Counted from the stretch's first letter, positions 17,626 to 27,087 are shown. The stretch: DNA of 64,000 nt from Cyanobacteria bacterium FACHB-63 (GCA_014695255.1 JACJNX010000077.1:372001-436000), one strand, 5' to 3'. Made by a program: numbers and translations. Notes: generated from the sequence alone by a model not told the origin.

Positions 17626-18879
17626 TTAGCAGCAGGGATCTTCGCGATGCGGTTCTTGAGATGCAGCTTTCATCAGTTCCTGTACGCTTTTCGGCGTGGA
17701 TTTATCTGCCTCTTGAGCCTTCTCCGGTGCCGGAAGCTTCACCGATTTCAGCATTGAAATGCGTCCAGGCACAGGTTTACGGCTGGGCTGAAGATTCTGA
17801 AGCATCTCTGCGAGTTGCAAACCTTCGGCGATCGACTTCGTTTCTCGAACCTTGTGCCACACCGATCGCGACATCAGCAGGGTATGCCCGATTCGCTCGG
17901 CTCCAATGCTATCTAAATATTCCTCGCGTTCGGGTTGATAGTCGGGCGATGCCATTTGCAAAGATTGAGCCGGTAGCTCCTGCATAATCCGCGCCATTTG
18001 TGCCATGAGTTCGGGGTAAAGCCAAGTGTAAGCGGGGTTCACTGTCAGATGAGCGATATGCGGCTGTGAACCATCACGACACAGATGCAGTTGAAAATAA
18101 CCGATCGCTGCTTTGCGCTGCGGCTCAAACACATATCCGCCAACCACCTCAGTCCGCGTAAAGACTTGCTTTGCCCATTCAACCAGGCTGCCGAAAACGC
18201 TAACTTTGAAATCTTGAACATGGCGATCAAACACCTGTCGCACCAAAGGCGGCATCGCCATCGTATCGAGTTGATAAAGCAGTTGGGCATCTGCGTTACT
18301 GACCGGGAGCAGATTTGGTAGATCTGGCTCTCGTTCTGCCAGTTCTTCTAGCTGCTCTGGTGAGATTGACCAGTAGGTCATATTTGCTAACGGCTGAAAT
18401 CCATTATGGCGGTACAGATCTAGCGCCGCTTTGTCATTGACATCAATTTCAAGTACCCAAGTCCGAGCTTGCCAAATCCGCTCCAGACAAAAGCGAATCA
18501 GCAGAGAGCCGATATCTACCTGCGTCATCACTTGAGCTTCCGCACCTTCCGACTCAACGATCGCAGGCGCAACCACGACGCGATCGACGCGCCAAGTGCT
18601 GCGAGTCCGGTTAAACGGAGAAACTTGAATCATGCCTTGAATCCGCTGATTTAGCTCTGCAACATGAACACAGGGCAAATTTTGCAGCGGATTCGGAAAC
18701 AGACTGAGGAGCTTCATCACCCCATACCAGTTGCGAATTGAGACGCTTTTTTCGCGGACAGCAGAGCAGTGCGGCAATTCGTGTTCCGGTGATTGCTGCG
18801 TCAGTTGGTCGATCGCATCAAGATCCCGATATTGCACGGGACGAATCTGGGCATTAGCAGTCTGAGGAAGTCGAGGCAT
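17626..18879 (-). CDS. GNAT-family N-acetyltransferase, cyanobacterial type
   Basis: A 417-residue protein with a GNAT domain at the N-terminus (about residues 10-170): IRPVQYRDLDAIDQL, a beta-strand VDRVVVAPA, and the acetyl-CoA-proximal NDKAALDLYRHNGF. The C-terminal half has a second, weaker acetyltransferase-like pattern (GYFQLHLCRDG, HIAHLTVNPAY), so this may be a tandem GNAT. The tail ends in REDPCC with two terminal cysteines. Substrate unknown. It is probably co-transcribed with ruvX. Confidence 0.8.
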   Translation of the reverse strand: MPRLPQTANAQIRPVQYRDLDAIDQLTQQSPEHELPHCSAVREKSVSIRNWYGVMKLLSLFPNPLQNLPCVHVAELNQRIQGMIQVSPFNRTRSTWRVDRVVVAPAIVESEGAEAQVMTQVDIGSLLIRFCLERIWQARTWVLEIDVNDKAALDLYRHNGFQPLANMTYWSISPEQLEELAEREPDLPNLLPVSNADAQLLYQLDTMAMPPLVRQVFDRHVQDFKVSVFGSLVEWAKQVFTRTEVVGGYVFEPQRKAAIGYFQLHLCRDGSQPHIAHLTVNPAYTWLYPELMAQMARIMQELPAQSLQMASPDYQPEREEYLDSIGAERIGHTLLMSRSVWHKVRETKSIAEGLQLAEMLQNLQPSRKPVPGRISMLKSVKLPAPEKAQEADKSTPKSVQELMKAASQEPHREDPCC

Positions 18880-18956
18880 AAGAGAGGAAGGCAGCAGTTC
18901 AACCCCAGAGTAAGAATTGAGCGTCGGTTTTGGGTACAGCCTTAAGGGGTATTCGT

Positions 18957-20171
18957 TTAAGGTTGATTCACCGATTGCAGCCCAATGGCGGATCGTTTTT
19001 CAGCGGCATCAATTGGACGAATCAGCACTACAGGAGTTTGCTCGTTGGCATTACCTGCGGGATTATCGATCAGTGCCTGCTTGAGCAAGGGCATCGATAT
19101 ATCAGATGACGCTGCCAATATTTTAACTGCTTTCAAATCGTTGACATCAACAATTGCAGCAGATAATCCAGTTTCTCGCTGAATTCTGTCCACAATTTCT
19201 TGCGATTTATCTGGACCTAGAACGATAAATTGATCATAAGGCGGAATTGTTCCAGTTACATCATCAATTAGTCGGGCTTGTTCACCTGCTAAACGATAGA
19301 ACATTCCTTTGATCCCGAACAGTTTCGCGATCGAGCCGACAACAAATGCACCTAACACCCGTGGCGCTCCCTCAATGTCAATTAGAGTTTGCATCCCACA
19401 AGCCGTCGCTAGGCTCGATGTCGGGAAGAACATATAGCAGAGCCGAGTTGCCAACCAGCCGGGTTTTACTTCACGCGGGTCGCGGAATCGTCCTTGCATA
19501 ATCGCGAGCGGGGATTCCCCGATCGTCACAATATCTCCGGGTTGAGCGTGAGGCATGACGTAGCGCTTAACGACGCTGACCGGATCATCCAGGTGAGTGA
19601 GCAAGTGAGTTTTAATCGGTAGGACATCAGCATGGGTTGCAGGTCGCCAGCGTTTTGATTCCTCAGCTGCCGGGAATTTAAGCGGCACGATCACATGCCG
19701 AACTTTGGGAATCCAGCCTTGAGAGCCGTAATAAACATAATGCAGTTGAATCCAGGCAACTTTGAGGTCTTGCAGGTCTTCGCCTTCGATTTCGATCACG
19801 GCTTCGATCGGATCACGCGCTCCCAGCTTAACGACACGCCCTTCCCAGTAGCCATCCTCGCGGACTTCTGCATCTTTGAATCGGGGAATGATGCGGGTTT
19901 TGACCTTGATCCCGTCAAGACTTCCAGAAGACAGCAGCTTAACCTCTGCATCAATGCGCGGGGTCATCACCTCTAATCGGCGGGCGAGATTTTGTAGCTC
20001 TAGCTGTCCGACCAAAACGTATCGCTGGGGTTCATAAACCGCCAGTTCCCACTTGCCCAAGCTCAGATCGAGTGTGCGGGTGGGGCGCTGCCGGTACTGA
20101 ACTTCAAGCGCCAATATCACCAACAGAATAAATCCGACGATGCTACCGAGAATGCCGATGACTATGCTCAC
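18957..20171 (-). CDS. Membrane-anchored CofE-like (F420-0:gamma-glutamyl ligase homologue) protein
   Basis: A 404-residue protein, GTG start. One N-terminal membrane segment (VIGILGSIVGFILLVILALE), a beta-rich domain (about residues 30-190), then a region related to CofE ligases: VLPIKTHLLT, PGDIVTIGESPLAIMQGR, PTSSLATACGMQTLID, EQARLIDDVTGTIPPYDQFI and AAIVDVNDLKAVKILA, ending with an NEQTPVVLIRP strand. CofE adds glutamates to coenzyme F420, which cyanobacteria are not generally known to need in this form, so the real reaction is open. It is conserved in cyanobacteria as I know them. No F420 genes are nearby. Confidence 0.8.
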   Translation of the reverse strand: MSIVIGILGSIVGFILLVILALEVQYRQRPTRTLDLSLGKWELAVYEPQRYVLVGQLELQNLARRLEVMTPRIDAEVKLLSSGSLDGIKVKTRIIPRFKDAEVREDGYWEGRVVKLGARDPIEAVIEIEGEDLQDLKVAWIQLHYVYYGSQGWIPKVRHVIVPLKFPAAEESKRWRPATHADVLPIKTHLLTHLDDPVSVVKRYVMPHAQPGDIVTIGESPLAIMQGRFRDPREVKPGWLATRLCYMFFPTSSLATACGMQTLIDIEGAPRVLGAFVVGSIAKLFGIKGMFYRLAGEQARLIDDVTGTIPPYDQFIVLGPDKSQEIVDRIQRETGLSAAIVDVNDLKAVKILAASSDISMPLLKQALIDNPAGNANEQTPVVLIRPIDAAEKRSAIGLQSVNQP

Positions 20172-20236
20172 AAAAACTCCTTATGTCGTTGCCTGAAAAA
20201 GATATACGGCAGTTGTACGATCGTCAACTGAATTTT

Positions 20237-21187
20237 TCAAAATGTTTGGCGAATTTTCATGCGGCGTTGTTCACGATCGCGATCGTGCCAGAACCAGTCT
20301 TCGTCGCTGCGGTGTTGAGTAGACTCAATTCGTTCAACTGCCCAGGTGAGATATTCGGCAGAGCGATCGCAGCCAAGCCAGTTGCGTCCGAGTTGCTCAG
20401 CGACGACGGCGGTTGTGCCAGAGCCGATAAAGGGATCGAGAATGCGATCGCCTCTCTGGGAAGAAGCGAGAACGAATTTTCGCACCAGTTCTTCAGGTTT
20501 TTGGGTGGGATGCGGCGTTTTTTCGTTCATCCCGTTGCAGGTGGTCGGAATTTCAATCACATCTCGCGGTTTTGCGCCTTTTGGATGCGGATGCCAGAGC
20601 TTTGTGTCGTTTTTGCCGCGATCGCTGTATCGACTGGTGGAAGCCTGCGGATGTTCGGGATATTTCAGCGTGTGTTCGCTGTAACGAGTGCGAATGTTCT
20701 CAACTGCAAGCGTGAATTTCTTCGTTTTACGAAAATGCAAAATGCTTTCGTGCGATCGACCCCAATCATTTGAGAGATTTGCTTTGTTTTTGTAGTGCCA
20801 AACTAGCCAGCGACACCCCTGAAAAAATTGCGAAGCCGGGAGTCTTAGATCTGCCAAAATTTCAGAAAAGCCGCAAATATAAAACGTTCCAGTAGGCTTT
20901 AAAATTCGTGCCACTTGTTCAATCCATCGCATCGACCATTCAACATACGATCGCTGGGATTCAAAGCTATCCCATTCTGCTTTTTTCAAGTTGTATGGAG
21001 GATCGGAAAACACTAAATCAATTGACTCAGAAGGGAGTGATTTCAGCCATTCCACCGCGTCTCCAAGCCAAAGTTGACCGTTATCATGATCGTAGAAAAG
21101 GTTAGGAGAAGAAGTTTTTTGATCTGAATTGATCAAGATTCGATCGGGCGAATTAAGATGATCAATAGCTGAGTCAAATTGCTGCAT
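20237..21187 (-). CDS. DNA methyltransferase, beta-class amino type (N6-adenine or N4-cytosine)
   Basis: A 316-residue enzyme with the catalytic motif SDPPYNL (DPPY at residues 62-65) before the AdoMet-binding loop DPFIGSGTT (251-259), the motif order of beta-class amino methyltransferases. DPPY favours N6-adenine. TPHPTQKPEELV precedes the AdoMet loop, as usual, and the variable region between (about 95-230) should read the target. No restriction endonuclease is adjacent, so it looks like a solitary modification enzyme. The recognition sequence cannot be deduced; given the many GATC-containing HIP1 sites, GATC or CGATCG are natural ones to test. Confidence 0.9.
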   Translation of the reverse strand: MQQFDSAIDHLNSPDRILINSDQKTSSPNLFYDHDNGQLWLGDAVEWLKSLPSESIDLVFSDPPYNLKKAEWDSFESQRSYVEWSMRWIEQVARILKPTGTFYICGFSEILADLRLPASQFFQGCRWLVWHYKNKANLSNDWGRSHESILHFRKTKKFTLAVENIRTRYSEHTLKYPEHPQASTSRYSDRGKNDTKLWHPHPKGAKPRDVIEIPTTCNGMNEKTPHPTQKPEELVRKFVLASSQRGDRILDPFIGSGTTAVVAEQLGRNWLGCDRSAEYLTWAVERIESTQHRSDEDWFWHDRDREQRRMKIRQTF

Positions 21188-21245
21188 CTCTCATTCAAAA
21201 TTGGTGCATTAGCACTATATCCGATCGTTTCCTTCTTTTTGCTAA

Positions 21246-21728
21246 ATGATGCAATATTCTGTCCATCCACCGAGCGAGTTTATCTGTCAGCATTCCGAGA
21301 AGTTACTTCCAGAATGGTCTACTCCAGTTCGCTCAATCGTGGTGGTTTTGCAGCCTTCTGATCGGGAATTAACCGAGCGATGTTGGGAAACCGATTTGCA
21401 AAAACAAATTTTGCGATCACAGTTTCTCGAATTTGGATTCAAGGTGGCAGAATTGCTGCGTCAACGCGGATATTTAGCTGAATTGTTCGATCCCAAAACC
21501 GGATTACCAATTTTGTCGAAAGCGGGACCTTTACGGCTCGACGATGTGGCAGTGGTGCGATCGACGCTGGGATACGCGATCACGCCTGCGGGAAATTGTT
21601 TTACGATCGTGCATCCGCACTGGGGAAGTGCGGTTTATCCTTCGATCTTGATGTCTTCGGCGGATCTGTCTTCTGTCGAAGCGGCAGTTGCAGGCTTACG
21701 GGAATGCCACCATTCTTTTAGGGGTTGA
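21246..21728 (+). CDS. MMADHC-like (cblD-type) cyanobacterial protein
   Basis: A 160-residue soluble protein (ATG at 21246 or the next codon at 21249). The pattern SVHPPSEFICQHSEKLLPEW, the central FLEFGFKVAELLRQRGY, AELFDPKTGLPILS, and LDDVAVVRSTLGYAI match cyanobacterial proteins annotated as methylmalonic aciduria and homocystinuria type D. The animal protein routes cobalamin between enzymes; whether this one handles a corrinoid is unknown. It is divergent from the methyltransferase. Its 3' end overlaps the convergent gene at 21635-22036 by 94 bases. Confidence 0.75.
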   Translation: MMQYSVHPPSEFICQHSEKLLPEWSTPVRSIVVVLQPSDRELTERCWETDLQKQILRSQFLEFGFKVAELLRQRGYLAELFDPKTGLPILSKAGPLRLDDVAVVRSTLGYAITPAGNCFTIVHPHWGSAVYPSILMSSADLSSVEAAVAGLRECHHSFRG

Positions 21729-22036
21729 GGCAGTTTGACCCAGTACAACGTGAGCACGATCGGTTCGTGCGCCTCACGTCCGACGATTTCAACGTTGTAA
21801 GACGGGCTATTTCGAGAAGCCAAATCTACAATAAACCTCCGTCCGATGCGCCGCCAGCTTGGTTCCTTGCCGCGCCATTCGATCCGGCAGCAAGGATAGG
21901 GGAGTTGGTCTCGATCGAACAGGCGACAGCAAGATCCGATCACGCGATACGTGAAGTGACCACCGGGGCTAGAGAAAATATGCCCATGAGCAAACGGATG
22001 GGACATCGCGGGCGAGTTTGGTTCATGGGCGGACAT
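21635..22036 (-). CDS. Conserved hypothetical protein with a YPCCRIEWRG motif
   Basis: A 133-residue protein (a later ATG within the first 11 residues is also possible) of no family I can name. Central segments YRVIGSCCRLFD, YPCCRIEWRGKEPSWRRIGR and PIVLTLYWVKLPQPL look conserved rather than random: Trp, Cys and Arg rich, with a CC pair twice. The last 30 residues are low in complexity. It lies four bases downstream of the PRC-barrel gene stop, same strand, so it is probably in the same transcript. It overlaps the convergent MMADHC-like gene at the 3' end. Confidence 0.65.
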   Translation of the reverse strand: MSAHEPNSPAMSHPFAHGHIFSSPGGHFTYRVIGSCCRLFDRDQLPYPCCRIEWRGKEPSWRRIGRRFIVDLASRNSPSYNVEIVGREAHEPIVLTLYWVKLPQPLKEWWHSRKPATAASTEDRSAEDIKIEG

Positions 22037-22040
22037 AAAT

Positions 22041-23129
22041 CTAGTAGCCTTCCTCCTCGTATTCGGGTTGCTTCTGCTTCGGCTTATCCGGAATCTTCAG
22101 TTCTTGCAGGGGTTGAGGAGGAACGTCTTCTTCTGGTTCCGCCCAAGGATCTTCATCGAGATTTCCTGGCTCAAAGCTTTCTGGTGGTGCAGATGCCTCA
22201 GAGCTTACTTCCTCAAACTCTACTGCGATCGCATCATCTTCTTCATCGACATAGGTATTGTCATACTCTTCGTCATCGTATTCAGGCTCGTCGTTGCGCG
22301 TCGAGAGTCCCCAATTTGTGTCGTCGCTATCCTCCCAGTTTTCTTTTTCATCCTCGTCATAGACCGGAGACGGCGGATAAATTTCGGCTTCGCGATATTG
22401 CTGGCGGGGAGGTTCTGGTTCTCGGCGCAGTGGAATCGGTTCGCGCTCCCATTCGTCGGTTTCCCAGGTTTCCTCGACTTGCACCATCGGTTCTTGAATG
22501 CGCGGGCGCACATCGACCTGAGTGGGCTGACCGGACGGAAGCTGATTCTCTGGACGAGCGGGGGCGAGGTATTGGTCTTGTTCGCGCTCCCACGGGGCTT
22601 TGCCGATGCCAAGCCGTTCAAGCACTCCAACACTAAGTTGGGTCATTCGATCTTCGGAGCCTTCGATTACGATTAATCGATCGGGTCCACTACTCACAAT
22701 TTCAGTGATCGGTAATTCGTAGGTGCTAACCACTTGATCGGGAATGAGGGGAAGCCCGATCGAAGCAATCACCAAATTATCCAGCTTGCCTGTATCGATA
22801 TTGAACCGGAAGCCGCGCACTTTTCCGAGTAGTTCCCCAGTTTCGGTGATGACTTCGTAGCCGATCAGATTGCTGTACCCTTCGAGATCAACATCTTCGA
22901 TCACGTCTTCGTCATCCACCAGAATGACATCTCCGATTTGGCGAATGCTGGAAAGCATCATCGGTTGGGCGGTGCCATACAACAGGTTCGGACGCAAACT
23001 GAGGGCGACAACTTCTTGCGCGTCAATATCGACCCAAAGCTGACTCACCACGCCGAGCTTTTTGCCCGTACTGCGTGTAATCACCTGAGTTCCAAGAAGG
23101 TCGGAGCGTTGGCGAAATTCTTCTGTCAT
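22041..23129 (-). CDS. Double PRC-barrel protein with a long acidic tail
   Basis: A 362-residue protein. Residues about 8-80 and 85-160 are two PRC-barrel-like domains (DLLGTQVITRSTGKKLGVV and LIGYEVITETGELLGKVRGF start them), a fold found in photosynthetic reaction centre H subunits, RimM and storage-type proteins. From about residue 190 the chain is disordered and strongly acidic, rich in Glu, Asp, Pro and Trp (EYDDEEYDNTYVDEEDD). No membrane segment. It follows smc with a 111-base gap, on the same strand. Function unknown; such acidic tails often bind basic partners. Confidence 0.85.
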   Translation of the reverse strand: MTEEFRQRSDLLGTQVITRSTGKKLGVVSQLWVDIDAQEVVALSLRPNLLYGTAQPMMLSSIRQIGDVILVDDEDVIEDVDLEGYSNLIGYEVITETGELLGKVRGFRFNIDTGKLDNLVIASIGLPLIPDQVVSTYELPITEIVSSGPDRLIVIEGSEDRMTQLSVGVLERLGIGKAPWEREQDQYLAPARPENQLPSGQPTQVDVRPRIQEPMVQVEETWETDEWEREPIPLRREPEPPRQQYREAEIYPPSPVYDEDEKENWEDSDDTNWGLSTRNDEPEYDDEEYDNTYVDEEDDAIAVEFEEVSSEASAPPESFEPGNLDEDPWAEPEEDVPPQPLQELKIPDKPKQKQPEYEEEGY

Positions 23130-23240
23130 TGAGTGCCGAATCCTGTTGCTTACACTTTTTTCTAATTATCAAACCATATCAAGGATCGATCGATACGGAA
23201 TCCCGAACGCAATTCGAGTTAGACGCACTCTAAACGCACT

Positions 23241-26200
23241 CTAGACGTTTTGAGGCAGCTTGATTCCCAGGACTTGGGTAAAGGCTCCTCGCGCTTGAGT
23301 GACCCCGATCGTGCGTTGAGCAGATTCGATCATCGGACGGCGCAAGCTCACTACAATAAATTGTGCTTGTTGGGCTTGCTGCTTGATCATTTTAGCTAAT
23401 CGCTCCACGTTTGCCCCATCTAGGAACATATCAACTTCGTCAAAAGCGTAGAACGGCGATGGACGGTAACGCTGCAACGCGAAAATAAAGCTGAGTGCGG
23501 TGAGAGATTTTTCACCCCCCGACATAGAAGCCAACCGTTGAACGGGCTTGCCTTTTGGGTGAGCGATCAGATTTAAGCCGCCGTTGAAGGGGTCGTTCGG
23601 ATCTTCGAGTTGAAGTCGTCCGTCGCCATCGGATAAGGTAGCAAAAATCTTTTGAAAGTTGATGTCTACGGCTTCATATGCCTCCATAAAAGCGCGTTGT
23701 CTGAGCGTGGTAAAGTTTTCGATTCGTAACAGTAGTTCGGTACGTTCTTCTTGAAGCGTTTCGAGTTTTTCGGTGAGTTCATCGAGGCGGGCTTGGGTAC
23801 GATCGTATTCCTCCAGCGCCAGCATATTTACAGGTTCCATTGCCTGTAAGCGTTTCTGCATCGAGCGAATTTCGTGCTGAAGTTGCCCTAAATCGCGAGT
23901 CACGGCTTCAGGCACTTCGGGAATTGGATCAGGAAGTTCGGCGCTTTGAACGGAAAGCTGTGCTTGTTCGGTAATAAGTTGCTCGCGTCTCGCTTGAATG
24001 GTTTCGTGAGTTTTATCGCGCTGCCATCCATGTTGCTGCTGACGGCTTTGGAGTTCGCGCAGTTGTCGATCGACCGCATCACGCTGATGTCTTGCTTCAC
24101 CCAGCGTTTTATCGAGTTCAGCCAGTACGTTTCTCAGTTCGGTGATTTGACCCTGAACAGCAGACTGTTGTGTAGTGTTTTCGGATTGTTGCTGCAATAA
24201 GAGAGTTTGCTGTGATCGCGCTTCTTGAATGCGAATCTGACCCTGCTCAATTTTTTCTTGGAGGCGTTGGAAGCGAGTTTCGAGGTCTTGCGATCGTTGC
24301 TCAATGGCTCGAAGTTCAACTTCTTTGTCATTGAGGGCGGATTCGAGCGATCGTAGTTCTGCCTGAATATGTTGCCACTCGCTATGACTTTGAGATTGTT
24401 CGAGGTCAGCGAGAGAAGCTCTAAGTCGATCGAGTTGCGCTTCTTGAGTTGGAACTTCGGTATCGAGAACTTGTAAGCGAGCCTGAGCCGTGGAAAGTTC
24501 CTGCTGGTTCTTTTCAAGAGCGCGAGTGAACTGAATTTGCTCAGATTCAAGCCGTTTCAGTTCCTTTTGCACCTGTTCTCGTTTGAGTTCTAACTCCCGG
24601 TGCTGTTGCCGTGCTTCGTTTAGCTCCTTAGTGCGGTCTTTTTGGGCGATCGTTGCTTTTGCGATCGCGCCTTCGCAATGTCCCAAAATTTGATCAATTT
24701 CCTGCAATCTGCGGCGGAGGGCTACGAGTTCAGGCGATTCCGCTGCGTGACCTGTTCCAAATCTAAGCGACGATCGATGTCCGCTACTTCCCCCGGTCAT
24801 TGCGCCACTTGCTTCTAGCAATTCTCCATCAAGCGTGACGATCCGATATTGCCCTAAATGCCGTCGTGCATCACCTAAAGTTTCAAATACAACCGTTGTC
24901 CCAAACACATACGCGAACACATCGTAGTAGCGCTCTTCAAACTCGATTAGATTGATCGCATAACCGATACACCCTTGCATCGATCGCATCGTTGCCCGAT
25001 TCGGAATGTGTGGCGGATTGAGTTTATTAAGTGGGAGAAATGTAGCACGTCCAGCGCGGCGTTGTTTGAGAATGTCGATTGCAGCGGCAGCGATCGCGTC
25101 ATCTTCAACCACGATATTTGCTAATCTCGCACCTGCTGCGGTTTCTAAAGCAAGCTGATATCGCGAATCAACTTGTCCCAACTCTGCCACTAAACCACAA
25201 ACGCCTGTTAATCCCATCTTCAGAATGACTTGTGAAGCCTGTGTTCCTTGTGCTTCTTGTACCGCTTGAGTTTGTGCTTCTAATTTGTCTAGCTTGCGTT
25301 GCTTGTCGCGTTGTTCTTCGAGTAGGCGCGATTGAGTTTGCTGTTGAATTTGTAATTCCTGTTCAACCGATGAAAGCGATGCGGCTAGCGTTTGAATCTG
25401 CGTCATTGCAGCACTTAATTGCTCTGATAATTCGCCTTCTTCAATTTGCTTTTCGTTCAGCTGAGTTGTCGTTGTTCGGAGTGATTCAGTTTGGTCTTGG
25501 ACTTGTCGATCGAGTTGATTAGTTTTCTCTCTTAGCGCAGCTTGCTCAGTCCGCTGAGGCTCTAATGATTTAATCAGCGTTTCAATATGATGGTGTAACT
25601 GCGTTTGTTCCTGCACCCAGGCATCTGCATTTGCAGCAGAGGCATTCGCTTCATCGCGTTTACGATCGAGCAATTCCCGCGCCTGATCGCGCTGCTGTTT
25701 TGCCTGAATTAGCTCTTGCGAATCGATCGATTGTTTCTCGCGAGTTAGAGCAGTTAACGTTTGAATATTTTCTTGTAGATCCTGCTGCGATTTCGCTAGA
25801 TTTTCGCTGAGTTCTTGACCGGATTTCTGTAAGTCTTTCTGCTGACGTTCTAACTGTCGTAGTTCAGCTTCGCGAGTGGCTAAAGTGGATTGCACGGCGA
25901 TCAGTTCTTCTTCACCGAGCGATCGCACATGAGCATTCAGACCTTCTAACTCAACCGTCTTTTCATTCATTTGCAGATCGATCGCGGCAATCTGCTCGGT
26001 TAAGTCTGCAATTTCTTTTTCACTTGCTTGAATCTGTTCCTGCAATTTGCGAACGCCTTGAGCCGCCTGCTCGTAGCGAATCACAGTTTCCCATTGTTCT
26101 TTGGCTTGCAGTTCAGACCGGAGTTTTTTGTATTTCTCAGCTTTGATTCGATCTTGAGCTAAGCGATCGCGCTGCTCGATTAATTCACGTTCAACAATGT

Positions 26201-26906
26201 GAAACTTATCTTCCTGATCTTTGACAGCATCAAGTTTGTCTTTGGCTTGATTGATCTTGCGATCGAACGATGCAACTCCCGCCAACTCATCAATAATCTC
26301 ACGTCGCTCTCGACCATTCATCGAGATAATTCGCGTAACGTCCCCCTGAAGTACTACGTTGTATCCTTCAGGATAGATTCTCATTCGTTCTAACTGTTCA
26401 TGTAGCTCTGTTAACGTACAGGGTTCACCGTTGATGTAATAGTTTGAGGTGTACGTTCCCTGCTGCGTTACTCGTAGCTTGCGAGTGACGCTCCATTCTG
26501 CATTAATTGAACCGTTACCATTTCCATTCAGTTCATAAACGGTATTCGGTTGATGTCCATTCTCGCGGTGTGGCTCATTCAACGAAACAGCTGCGTTTTC
26601 TTCATTCGGATTGCTCAATGCCTGGAACAGATCCAATTCATCCGACAAATCAAACACCGTAGTTACAGCGGCTTCAACGGTCGATCGACCTTTCGATGCC
26701 TGCGTATGATTCACCAAGTCCGGCAATCGCTCCGCCCGCATTCCTTTCGAGCCAGCAAGACCCAGACAAAACAGCAGAGCATCGAGCAGATTCGATTTTC
26801 CTGACCCATTTGGTCCTGAAATCACAGTAAACCCCGGCAGCAACGGAATCGGCGTTGTGCCGCCAAAAGATTTGAAGTTAGTCAGTTCAACACGCTTGAC
26901 GTACAC
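23241..26906 (-). CDS. smc: Chromosome segregation ATPase SMC
   Basis: A full-length 1221-residue SMC. The N-terminal head has Walker A GPNGSGKS (residues 31-38). Long coiled coils (about 190-560 and 710-1030) flank a hinge around residues 565-705 (GVCGLVAELGQV onward). The C-terminal head has the signature MSGGEKSLTALSF (SGGEKS at 1129-1134) and Walker B DEVDMFLD starting at 1156. SMC dimers loop and compact DNA with ScpA/ScpB, which are not in the window. The insertion near residues 100-150 (Asn/Gly-rich) is typical of cyanobacterial forms in my experience. The stop codon lies in a short tandem repeat. Confidence 0.97.
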   Translation of the reverse strand: MYVKRVELTNFKSFGGTTPIPLLPGFTVISGPNGSGKSNLLDALLFCLGLAGSKGMRAERLPDLVNHTQASKGRSTVEAAVTTVFDLSDELDLFQALSNPNEENAAVSLNEPHRENGHQPNTVYELNGNGNGSINAEWSVTRKLRVTQQGTYTSNYYINGEPCTLTELHEQLERMRIYPEGYNVVLQGDVTRIISMNGRERREIIDELAGVASFDRKINQAKDKLDAVKDQEDKFHIVERELIEQRDRLAQDRIKAEKYKKLRSELQAKEQWETVIRYEQAAQGVRKLQEQIQASEKEIADLTEQIAAIDLQMNEKTVELEGLNAHVRSLGEEELIAVQSTLATREAELRQLERQQKDLQKSGQELSENLAKSQQDLQENIQTLTALTREKQSIDSQELIQAKQQRDQARELLDRKRDEANASAANADAWVQEQTQLHHHIETLIKSLEPQRTEQAALREKTNQLDRQVQDQTESLRTTTTQLNEKQIEEGELSEQLSAAMTQIQTLAASLSSVEQELQIQQQTQSRLLEEQRDKQRKLDKLEAQTQAVQEAQGTQASQVILKMGLTGVCGLVAELGQVDSRYQLALETAAGARLANIVVEDDAIAAAAIDILKQRRAGRATFLPLNKLNPPHIPNRATMRSMQGCIGYAINLIEFEERYYDVFAYVFGTTVVFETLGDARRHLGQYRIVTLDGELLEASGAMTGGSSGHRSSLRFGTGHAAESPELVALRRRLQEIDQILGHCEGAIAKATIAQKDRTKELNEARQQHRELELKREQVQKELKRLESEQIQFTRALEKNQQELSTAQARLQVLDTEVPTQEAQLDRLRASLADLEQSQSHSEWQHIQAELRSLESALNDKEVELRAIEQRSQDLETRFQRLQEKIEQGQIRIQEARSQQTLLLQQQSENTTQQSAVQGQITELRNVLAELDKTLGEARHQRDAVDRQLRELQSRQQQHGWQRDKTHETIQARREQLITEQAQLSVQSAELPDPIPEVPEAVTRDLGQLQHEIRSMQKRLQAMEPVNMLALEEYDRTQARLDELTEKLETLQEERTELLLRIENFTTLRQRAFMEAYEAVDINFQKIFATLSDGDGRLQLEDPNDPFNGGLNLIAHPKGKPVQRLASMSGGEKSLTALSFIFALQRYRPSPFYAFDEVDMFLDGANVERLAKMIKQQAQQAQFIVVSLRRPMIESAQRTIGVTQARGAFTQVLGIKLPQNV

Positions 26907-27087
26907 AGGGATTCAGTAAAAAATCAGTGTTTAGTGTAGCCCGGAATCCGACAATTAAACGAGAATCATCGGATTTCTATCATAGATAGCACACTTAGAA
27001 CGCTTGATCTACATAAATTTGAATATTTTGTCTCAATTTAGAGCATTACTGTCCGCAAGACTGGCTTAAGGCGAACTGATACGATAT

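Noticed and set aside
20183-20773. A 196-codon plus-strand frame
   Set aside because: It lies wholly over the 3' part of the methyltransferase gene on the other strand, has no family features, and the methyltransferase motifs explain the conservation.
21725-22636. A 303-codon plus-strand frame
   Set aside because: Antisense to the PRC-barrel gene and its neighbour; very Arg/His/Pro-rich, as expected for the shadow of an acidic coding sequence.
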